From assembly GCA_029817715.1 (NCBI GenBank), contig JARUPY010000252.1, positions 2,108,001 to 2,172,000 on the forward strand: DNA of 64,000 bases, written 5' to 3'. Of the stretch, positions 22,894-32,490 are shown in pieces. Each line of letters opens with the position of its first letter. Positions within the stretch are counted from its first letter, which is position 1. The notes under the pieces were generated by a model. It saw nothing but the letters and a program-made list of their open reading frames with translations, searched no databases and was not told where the DNA came from. The DNA comes from Melastoma dodecandrum. Lineage: Eukaryota > Streptophyta > Magnoliopsida > Myrtales > Melastomataceae. A program made the translations under genes and the position numbers.

Positions 22894-25645
22894 TTAATCT
22901 TCAGCGGTTAAAATCATCTGCTTCATTGTCGATGATCCAGTCGGCTGGGGATTAATTCGACCAACGGAGGAAACTTCAGTTTGTTGTAGAATATGTGCTC
23001 TCAGGCTGCTTTCATTGATCTGAACAGAAAACCAAATAGTCACAAAGGTTATCCAAAGCAAAAAAAAAAAAAAACTAACAGAGATTTACACACACGATGC
23101 CTGCTTACTTGTAGTGCGGCGTTCGATGACAAGAGATCTCTGCACTGGAACAGCAGAGCCCGCTCTCGTAAAGTGACATCTGCCAGTTCAGTCACGAGAG
23201 TATGCACTCTACCCACCTAGGAATATCAACAACAGGTAGAAAAGGATCAGCATTCCACACAGAAGACGTGACAACCTTTTCGCATTCGGACCAAATCCAG
23301 TTTACCCTAGCAAATAACAGTAATGGATTTGATAAGAACAAGCTGCATCCACAGATGGTCGGCCATTTCACCTTTGATGAAGATAAACACACGGAGGTTC
23401 CCATTGCCTGCAGCATTTCAAGGGCGGAATTGATGGCATCCTTCAGCCTCTGGACATTAACCTGCATGCACATGGCAGATGGAGCAAATAAGGTGGAGAA
23501 AAAGGGTCAGACTTAACTCATGAAAAGATGTAAACAGAAGGGTCAAAACAGGTCAAGCGCATACCCTGGCCCCACCAATGACTGGCAGCCGAAGAGTACT
23601 TGCATGCAAAGCTTCTGTGGCGCCTGACAAAGAACTCGAGTAATCTCTATCCATGGAAGCCCATTTCTCCAGATAAACCGTCTAGAAGAAGAAAGTAAAC
23701 ACCGTGTGAAGCCATATACAGTATAGACACAGAAGAAATCAATTATCAGATGATTGAGAAAGGTGATTACTTGTCCATTGAGAACAGAGGACAGCTTCAG
23801 AATATGCCTCAGCATTTGTAACTGAAGTGCCTTTGCTTTAACAGATTCCCGCAGCTTCGATATCTTGACCCAGGAATTGCAGAGGCTTCTCTGATACACA
23901 AGTGGAGGGAAATAATTTCGATTGAGTATGAACGAAACCATAAACACTGTAGAAGAAAAAGAATTTACTCATCAATGAAACAACAGGAGCATCATCTTAT
24001 GGCGCTGTCAGCCTTACAAAATAAATAAAGCTTATTCGGGGGACTTGAACTTTCCAGTTGCAGGACGCATGTGAAAAAAGTATGTCGTGAGTTGGTAGAA
24101 CCTTTTGCTCCTCCGCTCAATAGTAATCAGAAAGGCAATCACACGACGGAGAAAGATTAACTTGTTTCAAACAAAAACACAGGCACTCTAGCGCCTGTGT
24201 TTAGCAGCATAGATCCATCAAATAGCCTTATGCTACAGCTCTTACACAACAACATTAAGATGATGGATTAGGACTACGCATCGTACCTCAGCATTCAACG
24301 TCTGGAGAAACAGTGCGTAATCTGCCCTGGCATTAACAAACCTCCATTGCAGAAGTCGATTATGTAACAGTCTCAAGGCATGTGCATCGAAAATCCGGCA
24401 GTCCCCCATCTTTCCTCTCCTGGCCTCGACGGCAAACCTCAACATAGAAGGAGCACTGATCACATTTTCTTCACTCACACCCCTCACCCTAGAGGGGCTC
24501 AGACCTCTCGCTGGAGATGACATCGACAAACTGGCAAACTTACTCGGTGAAGCGGGCCTAACTGGACCTCTTGATGGAGAAGCCTGCCGCCTACTGCCCG
24601 CATACCCTTTTGGCGAAGCCAATGGGCTATCTGAACCAGGTCTTTTTGTGGATATTATCTTCGGCGTCGAAGAAAGTTTCATCGCTGCTGCCATCGGAGA
24701 AGGGGGTTGCGCCAACCGGTTGCTCGGTTCTTGTGCAAATCTTGCCTGTACTTTAATCCCTCTAATTCCGTGGAGTGCCCCGCCAATACTACTCAAAGCA
24801 CAAGGAGCATGACCATTAGACTGCTTGGCACTAGATGACGCAGTTTCGCTGTCGGTATCATTGCCAGAACCAATTCTACAGAGTCCGATCTCCAAACTTC
24901 CATTGTTGCTGCAATGGCCTTCACTTCTCAGTCTCGTATCTAGCTTCGAATCAGTAGTATCATCTATCTCATTTCTAGACCCCCTAACATCGGTCGCCAT
25001 CATAGAATTCTCCAGATCCCTTGCAACAGTCCTATGGCTAAGAGTGAGAATGCTCCCGAAATCCAGACTCTTACTCATTGCGGACCTACCGGGCCACCTG
25101 TGCTTCTGCTCCATAACAGCCTTCAAGTTATCTGCTGAAGCTCGCGGCATCGCCAGCATGCCAATCCTTCTCCTCTCTGGCGTCCCCTTCCTTCCACCAC
25201 CGCTGCTCGTCGGCCTAACCGTCGCAGCCGGCATCGGCTTCTCCGCCTCGGCAGCCTTCACCTTATCAACAGACACAGAGTAAGACTCTCCCTGGAATGA
25301 CACAGACAGGCTCCTCACGGACGCCAGCGTCCTCTGCACGCTACTAATCCTCCCATCGTCCGAGTCCCTCGCGACCCTCGGCCCTGGCCGCGGTGTGGCA
25401 GTCCTTTGCCTCTCGGCCGACTGAGACCTCCTAACCAGGGGAGCCGAGGCAGCCCCGGGGGCACCCCTGGAAACCCCAGGGGAGGGTGAGGGGCACCTCT
25501 TCGTCGAAGAACAGCTGGAGAGGTATCGGGAGCTGACGACCTTGCTGCCCTTGGGACGGCGAGGCGTGTTGTCGGAGTCGGAAGGAAGGAGAGGTGTCCT
25601 GGTGGAGACGGAGGAGGGGGACGGTGCAACGCGAGCGGCGGCCAT
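22894..25645 (-). CDS. QWRF motif-containing protein (AUG8/SCO3-like, microtubule-associated)
   Basis: Six minus-strand exons: 25645-24287, 23890-23771, 23681-23565, 23461-23372, 23216-23109 and 23019-22894, giving 639 residues. The first 420 residues are basic, Ser/Pro/Arg-rich and disordered (for example RSQSAERQRTATPRPGP), as in microtubule-binding plant proteins. The family signature follows at about residues 430-453: RLLHNRLLQWRFVNARA. The remainder is the conserved helical DUF566 region: NSWVKISKLRESVKAKALQL, YLEKWASMDRDYSSSLSGA, STLRLPVIGGARV and AINSALEMLQAMGTSVCL. This family includes augmin subunit 8 and SCO3 in plants, which link microtubules to nucleation or peroxisomal functions. 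The gene looks intact, and the order of domains and the length fit the family. Which paralog it is cannot be told here. Confidence 0.9.
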
Positions 25646-27126
25646 CGACAGTCAGCGCAGCATCTGAGAGGAGCGGGAGGAGATCGATAGTCAGTGAATC
25701 CCTAGTCAGCTAAGAATAGGAAGGAAGAATTGAAGGAGAAGAATGAGGGTGGCGGTTAGGAGACGACCGTTACACAAAAGAAATGTATGGATGGAAGGAT
25801 CGGATTGGGGCTCAATAACCGCCTCTCCGCCTTTACGACTGGGAACTAATTTACGCTGTGATGGCTTTTGTTTTGTATGAACCGGGAAATAATTCAGCTG
25901 CAGTAATAACATATAGATTTTAATTTTTTTTCTAATTCAAAACCAAGCAATAAATACCACCGTTTGAATTTAAAAATATTTAAAAAATGGCTTAGAGTTT
26001 TCTTTCTGCTCTGCAAATTCCAAAAATCCCCACCACAACCAACTGTAGTCTTCTCATTAAGCTAACTTATGATCATCATCATTCTTCATGATCAAAGGAA
26101 GATTAAAAACATAATCATGTCGATGACCCAACTCTTTATTATCATTATATACTCAAAAGGTGATCAGCATTCCTTCATTCCCGCGTTTAGTTCATCTTAG
26201 ACACCAAGACCCCCTGCTATTAATCATCAACGCATGAGTCGTGAACATGTCATTATTTAGCAGCAATCTCTAAGGTAATCGATCTTTTTTACCTGCAAGG
26301 CAGCCCCTCCGAAGAAGTCGTTGCTGGAAATCATGGCCGGTGGGGTCGATTCGGAGCTTATCGGAAATACGGACGGAGAGGCAGCTGATACACATATATA
26401 TCTGCAATGTCGTGTAACAGAAGGCCAAGGGAAAGCATCTCCTGCTGCCCTTTTCTCTGTGATGCTGCCAGGGTTGTCGAACCCCGTCATCATCCTCCTC
26501 ATCCGGTCAATTCGTCTTTCGGCTTTAACGTTTCCCATGTTGCATTACCCCAGAAAGGGAGGGGGGGGGGGGGGGGGGGGGCTCGAGCGTCTCCGTGTGC
26601 TCTGTACATTGATATCGACGTTGAAATATGGAATATAGTTTAGCTGCCCCCACCATCTTTGCAAAAGTCCAGTGGGAACAGACAGACGGAAAGCCAGTTA
26701 TTCTCTTTTTTTTCCGGGTGCTTTTTCGCCGAATGATAGGGAACGAAGGTGTCCTGATCAATGAACACGAAGATGATCACCATCTTTCGCTTTTGCTTCG
26801 AGGGGGACCAAAAGAAGGTATTTGTGGTCGAGTTGATGATTGTTTGGATGCATGCTTTTGCTTCCATTGATGCCCTGGTTGCTGCTTTTTTGTCCCCTCA
26901 GTTATCACCTCTTACGCAACATCGTTGTCACAGAATGCGTTGCAAATGCTACTTCGGGAAACATATGGTGGAAAACACAGTACTTTTGCTCATGCCTAAT
27001 CTGCTTGTTTCATCCCAAACCATCAACATGGAAGACATGTTTTAAATCCAAATTAGCCCAAACAGCAAGAAGATAGAACTATGCGATTTGACAATATTAG
27101 CTACATCACCACCGTCAGATTTTTCC
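25646..27126. other. Spacer upstream of the QWRF gene, with a long G tract
   Basis: About 1.5 kb with no supportable gene. It includes the QWRF 5' leader and promoter near 25650-25900 and an almost uninterrupted run of about 20 G at roughly 26561-26581. Frames around 26257-26643 are open on both strands but have no motif. Confidence 0.4.
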
Positions 27127-28045
27127 TTAACCGTGGCACGTGGGGGGAGAGGCAGGGGGAACTGCGGGGCTCGGGATTGGCAAGAAGGGCATCAGAGGAG
27201 CTCCATGCTCGATTGGCCCTGGCTTCACCGATTTCTTCGAGCTCGGACTTGGGTCTGAAGGTTGGTAATCCTCCAGGCTCACGCTTCTGTCCTCATGCAT
27301 CACCTGCACATTTTTTCCAGGAAAGTAACACCAGCTCTTACTACACAAGTAACCAATGATGTCACCACTGGAACTGACACTGGCAAGACTATTTAGAAAC
27401 AAATTTCTTACCGAAAGAATGTCGCCAGCAGACAAGTTCGCCATCTCATCAACTTGGTGGTTCACATGTAAATCTGTGTATTTTGACAAAGGAAGTTAAG
27501 GTGAGTATGCATATGACGCAACTATGGGGATGCTGCTTTTCTCTTTCAAGGCCAAAATCACTCGTCACTGCTAACGGACGAGATTTTCGGCCTCTTACTG
27601 GTATGTCTGGCTCCACGTGTGGTTCACAGTATCTGATCACCAATACAAAGTGTGAAAAGGGTTGCCACCTAAATGGGTCAAACCCAAGTCCCACGTCGGA
27701 AAGGAAAAAGAGTTCGGCCTTGTATATAAGCATAAGCGGGCCAAGCTCGGCATATGGGCCGGTCTGATATTCTAATACAAAGCACTGAATTCATATCCTT
27801 TGGATTCGAACACACTAGCTATTGCACTGACTAACATGACGCTGCAAACCGTACCAGCTCTACAACGCCAATGAATCATGAACCGGTCTCCCTAGTTCAC
27901 ACACTGCAGCACTAGTAACTTGGCTAGTCAAGACACATGCACAGTGCTCATTCTTACCAGAGTCTGAGGTTGTTCCGCTAGCCGAGAAGAACAGCAATGT
28001 CGCTCCGGCCAAGCAGAACACGACCCATATCTTCATATTCCTCAA
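27127..28045 (-). CDS. Small secreted proline-rich protein, possible peptide precursor
   Basis: Three minus-strand exons (28045-27958, 27473-27412, 27303-27127) join in frame to a 108-residue protein. Residues 1 to about 25 form a clear signal peptide (KIWVVFCLAGATLLFFSASG). There is no later membrane segment and no cysteine framework: only one Cys lies near the C-terminus (PPTCHG) and one in the signal. The C-terminal 55 residues are Pro/Ser-rich and contain SVSLEDYQPSDPSPSSKKS, then KPGPIEHGAPLMPFLPIPSP. Such a short secreted chain with a conserved-looking Pro-rich end suggests either a processed extracellular peptide or a small cell-wall protein. I cannot name the family with certainty. 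Donor and acceptor sites are all GT-AG. The second intron is short (108 bp); the first (27474-27957) carries an LTR-like fragment. Confidence 0.6.
27640..27790 (+). mobile_element. LTR/TRIM-like fragment inside an intron
   Basis: AAGTCCCACGTCGGAAAG, then AGTTCGGCCTTGTATATAAG and GCGGGCCAAGC, follow one another within about 80 bp. This order (TCCCACrTCGG, TATA, GGGCC) is familiar from short non-coding LTR/TRIM elements of plants. The boundaries are approximate, and no second LTR or target duplication could be seen. It lies within intron 1 of the small secreted protein gene. Confidence 0.3.
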
Positions 28046-28387
28046 AAAATTCTGGGCTTTTCTCCTCCCGAAAGCGCCACGAACAATATGTCCTGGAAAC
28101 CCACCTTTGCTTTTCCCAAGTTGATGTTTTTGTGTGTATAAGGAGAAAGGAAACAGGGGGTCGTTCAGTCGAGGTCCTCAAGTGGGAAAACAGAGTAAGT
28201 GAGGTGCAGGGGCGATCAGACACGTCGCTAAGGTTGTAGGGAGGGATGGAAAGGTGTGCCTCATTGTCTGTCAGTGTATGCTACATTTGTTAAGTCCAAG
28301 GAAAATTGAACAGGTCTTAAATTAGCTTCAACCAACTCCCGAAGAGCCCTCAATCAATTCATAGGATCTCAGAAGAGCCCTCCATTA

Positions 28388-28773
28388 TCATCGGGGCTGG
28401 CAACATAAACTAGGAACTTGCCGGACCCAGGTCCTGAAACCGCAGAACGAACTACCCCTCGCCCCGGGATGGGGTGACGAAGTGGGGTCCTCGACTTTTC
28501 CTCTCAGGATCTCCCACATTACGCGCACATCCTCGTACTCGCACCTCTTCACATCGTGGCGTAGCTTCCTGTGTCCTGCATTTAATTTCAAACCTTCACT
28601 TTTTACATGTTACTAACTGATGTAACAGCTTTGCTGAAATCAGGGAAGAACGATACTTACCCTTCTGGCGATCGAGCCCCCGGAATCTCTTCACGGGCAC
28701 CGCGAATCCCCCCCAGTGTAACATGATGGGATACGATTGAGATCCCCTGAAGGCGACCCCGACTGTAGAATGT
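28388..28773 (-). CDS. Conserved-looking small protein of unknown function, 5' end not found
   Basis: Two exons on the minus strand, 28773-28661 and 28575-28388, join in frame across a strong GTAAGT donor at 28660 and a TGCAG acceptor. The resulting open chain contains GFAVPVKRFRGLDRQKG, then HRKLRHDVKRCEYEDVRVMW, a short Ser/Pro/Gly stretch and a terminal FRTWVRQVPSLCCQPR. The first two blocks look like conserved protein because they stay in frame across the intron. I recall short plant proteins with a Lys-Leu-Arg and Cys-x-Tyr-Glu-Asp-Val core, but not a name or function. The exon before 28773 (acceptor TTTGCAG) could not be identified; an in-frame ATG lies within the first listed exon. It could also be a gene remnant. 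Confidence 0.4.
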
Positions 28774-29493
28774 CTGCAAATATATATACCAGCTCAAGAA
28801 CAGTGAACTGTGACCGATGCCAAACGTTTTCGAAATTTGACTTTGGATTGTGTCCATCCAACCAACGGATCGGAAAGGTCCTTGTCACCAGCCCCACGTG
28901 TCCCTGTTAATCTCTCAGTGATGTCTGAATGCACTTGACTGGATCTCCACTGGTCCACGTGTTCACTCATTTCTGGGTCGGTGGGTGGTGATGAATTTTT
29001 CTTCCTGATCTTGTGAGAACCCAAGTGGGAGTTGACTAAACATCAAAAGGACACAACTTTACCGAACCCAATTTAAAAAATCCTCAGAGTTTAGTGCGGT
29101 TTCACAGCCTCCCCATTAACCAGCACGTCAAAAAGATGAATCCCCAAGTGGTCTGTAAACTCCATAAACATCCTATAAGATTTCAGTAAAGCAACAAAGG
29201 GCATGCAGATCTCTGCCCGGTAAATGCTAATAGAATGAGATTCAGAAACAAGAATATTTCTCCCTATCTGGGCAGTTTCTGGGAATGAACAACAACGATT
29301 TCAGTTACAAAAATTTGGTTTTTTCCTCTCTGGGATCAAAACCTGCTCGACTTTAAGATGAAACATGGCCAATGGCAGCTTGTTCCTCAGTTTTTTTCCC
29401 CTGCTCGTGTCTCTACCGATTCCTTAGGGAATTCTGCATTGGAACAGCTAGTGTGATATTTTTGTACCCTTGCATGCTTGCTTGGGGACATCT

Positions 29494-30501
29494 TTATTCC
29501 TCCCCGGCTTTCTTCAAGCTCGCCATGTATGTTAGGTAGACAGTCCATACATATGCAAACGAGCTGTTTACTAATGGCTGAAAAATGAAACAATAAAACC
29601 GCCATGAAACAGACAAGACTGGGCAACAATTTCAATCTCTTCAAAGAGATCATTACTACGAACTCAAGCAATAGGAGAATACCTGCAAATGAACAGGCAC
29701 GAACTTGAATGTGAGGAAATCGCAAGCGGGCCAGAATGCCACACTGTTTCTCATGGTAGGCAGCAGGTCCCTCCTTAATCTAGCAACAATACTGCCGAAA
29801 TCCTCGCCTGAATAAAAGCTCAAAAACCACTAATCAGAAAACAGAATCAGTCACCAGAACCCGTGTTTTCATAGCCGAACAATAAGCGTACATCAGTTTC
29901 ACACAACAGGATGCCAGGAACGCTGCAATTTCGATGCATTCACCTTGAAGGGCGGCATTATACGAGAAGAAAACAGACGTATTAATCGGCCCGAAAATTG
30001 CCTGTCCCAAGAAGATCTTCTTCAGGGTAGTCACAAGGTCTCTCTTTGGCAGCACCTGGGCAATTCCGTTGAACCAGAAGTGCTGACTCGGCCCCAAGAT
30101 AGCAATCCCATACACGGACATCCGCAGCGTCCTCATGAAATCCCAAGTAAAAGAATCCTCGGACGTAATCGCCTGGGATCACAATAAAACGAAATCTCAA
30201 ATCACCAAGCACACGAATGCCCCATCCGGGAAACGAAAGAGGCACGATCTTTTTCCTGGGAGGTGATGTCCGCAGCCGCGTAGATCGCCGAGGAGGTGGC
30301 ACTCTTCGTGACGACAGGTCGAGTCTCGAGCATTGTCAGGTACCAGGAAAGGAGCCCATCCTTCGAAGACGAGGATGAAAACGAACGGGAAGAGGGCCGT
30401 CCATCATTGGTTGCAACGAAATTGCAGCGCAGTTGTTTGTGAAAATGCCCGTGAGAATTCCGGAGTCGTAGCAGTAACGCCGAGTAGTTCCCGGAAGCCA
30501 T
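29494..30501 (-). CDS. MPV17/PMP22 family membrane protein
   Basis: Four minus-strand exons, 30501-30235, 30172-29944, 29807-29683 and 29577-29494, give 234 residues. The N-terminus up to about residue 45 is rich in Arg, Ser and His without acidic runs, which could be a mitochondrial or plastid targeting sequence. The MPV17/PMP22 domain follows: LLSWYLTMLETRPVVTKS, then LRMSVYGIAILGPSQHFWFN (the family G-P-x-x-H-x-W-x signature), VLPKRDLVTTLKK, GQAIFGPINTSVFF and a last helix with FWPACDFLTFKFVPVHLQP. Members sit in peroxisomal, mitochondrial or plastid inner membranes and act as channels or membrane-integrity proteins. The exon 1 donor at 30234 is chosen for phase; a read-through version would end shortly after. 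An upstream in-frame ATG lies at 30549 but is separated by a poly-G tract. Confidence 0.88.
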
Positions 30502-30705
30502 CGATGTTGTTCCGTCGGGGGGGGGGGGGGCGACGGGAGAAAGCGACATTTCGTTCCCTATTTTGGGCCTGGGCCCATGGTATTGGGATCGACGATGGGC
30601 CAATGCATGGCCCAATACGCTGAGGCCCTCGGCACTCCCTCCTTTTTACCTCCACTTCGTCTCGTTCGTCGGAGGGGGGACTTCCAGGCGACCGACGTTC
30701 AAACC
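30502..30705. promoter_or_regulatory. Compact bidirectional promoter with palindromic site II cluster
   Basis: Only 204 bp separate the divergent start codons at 30501 (-) and 30706 (+). The interval holds GGGCCTGGGCCCA near 30565-30577 and inverted arms GTATTGGG (30580-30587) and CCCAATAC (30611-30618). The arms enclose GGGCCAATGCATGGCCC, itself nearly palindromic. Repeated GGCCCA words are site II elements bound by TCP factors and can drive transcription both ways. Confidence 0.5.
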
Positions 30706-30744
30706 ATGGACCCGTCGATCATGAAGCTTCTCGAAGAAGATGAG
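30706..30744 (+). pseudogene. Orphan first exon of a TAF4-like gene (TFIID subunit 4)
   Basis: ATG at 30706 opens MDPSIMKLLEEDE, followed immediately by a GTTAGG donor at 30745. I recall plant TFIID subunit 4 (TAF4) proteins starting MDPSI-x-KLLEEDEDE and continuing into MHSGADV. None of the continuing TAF4 protein (the helical TAFH or histone-fold regions) appears downstream: a truncated retrotransposon and then an unrelated aspartic protease follow. Either the gene was cut by insertion and deletion, or only its promoter and first exon were copied here. The match is short, so identity rests on 13 residues plus a correctly placed donor. Confidence 0.5.
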
Positions 30745-31317
30745 GTTAGGGTTTTCTTACTCCGATCTCTTCCTTGGCATTTTGTTACGAGGAAAACAGT
30801 TGGTGAGAAATGAAGAGAGAAGGGCGGAGTCAACCAGGGAATCGGAGAGAGAAACGACGTCAACTGATGAAGGAGAGTTCAGTTTAATAACTATACTTAA
30901 CCAGAAGGGAGAGTTGGGGGCTGAGCTATTCCCATATTGATGGATCAGGTAGGGAAGAAGCTGGATCCAAACCCGAAATCGGATCCAATAAATGAAAATG
31001 ACTTAATTGAAGAATGGAAAATGAAGTAGGGTCAATCAAGGAAAATGGGGATGATCGCAACAGAAAAATAGAATCAGCAGAGGAGGCTAAAAGGGGGGAG
31101 AAACGCCCGAAGAAAGAGAACGAGAAGATTTTGATAGAATGGGGAAATATTTATATGCGGGGTTGTTTTGGGTTGTTGCTTTCGTTATGGTGTAGATAGA
31201 TGTGTGGCTATTCCTCCGTCTTGTGGAGGAAGAAGGATTGGGTGTGAACGTGAGATTCGACTAAAAGGAGGCTTAGCTCCGTTTTGGTGAAGGTGGTGAA
31301 CCGTTTTACATTCTAAG

Positions 31318-31330
31318 TGGTATCAGAGCA
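31318..31330 (+). other. Primer-binding site for initiator tRNA-Met
   Basis: TGGTATCAGAGCA is complementary to the 3' end of plant initiator methionine tRNA except possibly its last base. Its position just upstream of gag marks the junction with the 5' LTR. Confidence 0.85.
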
Positions 31331-31385
31331 CATATTGCTTGGCATTCCGAAGATGGCAGACGGAACATGATCAAGAGTTGCTCGG

Positions 31386-32379
31386 ATGGAGTCAGATTCG
31401 CTCAGGGAAGTTCTACAAGAGTTGATGAGGAAGTTCGATGGACTGGGAGCGAAATTTGAGAGCCTGGATAAGCGGATGGAAGCGATGGAAGCCAGAGGTA
31501 AGATGACCATGAAAGAGTTGCCAGAAGAGGGTCAAAACTCTGGGTCTCGGAGGGAGGTGAGTAGTGCGTGGACTGAGAACAGATTTCTGAGACAAACGAA
31601 ACCGGAATTCCCACCATTTGATGATAGTCAAGTGCATGATTGGATTTTCCGTTGTGAACGTTTCTTCGAACTGGATGAAACTCCAGCAGAACTGAAGGTA
31701 AATGTGGCGTCGATACATTTGATGGGGCCGGCAATAGAGTGGCACTATGCGTTTCTGAGAACTAGAGAATGGACGGGAGCTATTAGTTGGGAGGAATATT
31801 CCATGGCTATGTTGCAGCGTTTTGGTCCCACAGAGTTGACTAGTCCTATAGTTATGTTGAAGGAACTGAGAGAGGGGCGGAGTTACTTGGAGTATGTAGA
31901 AGAATTCGTGTCACTGGTGATGAAATGTGATTTATCTCACGAAGATCAAGTGGGCCTGTTTGTGGGGGGATTAAAGAAAGAGAATAGAAAGTTAATCACT
32001 GTGTTGAAGCCCAGAACGTTTTCGCAAGCTATCGAATGAGGAGGATTGGCAGTCAGGAAGAGGGCGAGACACTTGACAGAAGGGAAACAAGGGGGAACCG
32101 TAGCAAGGACAGCGATCAATAGCTCTATTACAAGTTAGTAGGACTCCTAATCGTTGGTCAATGGGAAACAAGCTAAGCGAAAGAGGTGGAAGGGGACCTA
32201 ATATGGGGGAGATGAGACCCTTAGCTTATCGTCCACCTCACAAGAGATTGTCTACAACGGAGATGGAGGACAAGAGACTTAAAGGATTGTATTTTTGGTG
32301 TGATGAGAAACACACTTTCAACCATAAGTGTAACAACAGGAGGTTGTATTCAATCGTGCTTGATGCAGAGAAGGAATGA
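31386..32379 (+). pseudogene. Retrotransposon gag with degenerate zinc knuckle
   Basis: The frame 31386-32039 encodes a Ty3/gypsy Gag of 217 residues before a premature stop. It starts with a coiled-coil-like segment (MRKFDGLGAKFESLDKRMEA). The Retrotrans_gag core follows: PEFPPFDDSQVHDWIFRCER, then GPAIEWHYAF and VGGLKKENRKLI. A second frame, 32161-32379, continues with KRLKGLYFWCDEKHTFNHKC, the zinc knuckle, whose leading Cys of the CCHC pattern is changed (YFWC in place of C-x-x-C). Ends abut the protease region. Confidence 0.8.
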
Positions 32380-32490
32380 GATGATGAAGCAACGGGTGAA
32401 GCGAATGAAGAATTAGAAGCACAAGAAGATACCCCTGCATTGTCACTGCACGCTTTGTATGGGATATCAATGCCTTAGAAATACCATATA

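Noticed and set aside
24825..25283. 152-residue plus-strand frame inside the QWRF first exon
   Set aside because: Antisense shadow of the well-supported QWRF coding exon.
26540..26600. Poly-Gly frame through the long G tract near 26561
   Set aside because: The reading frame exists only because of the homopolymer, whose length is prone to sequencing error.
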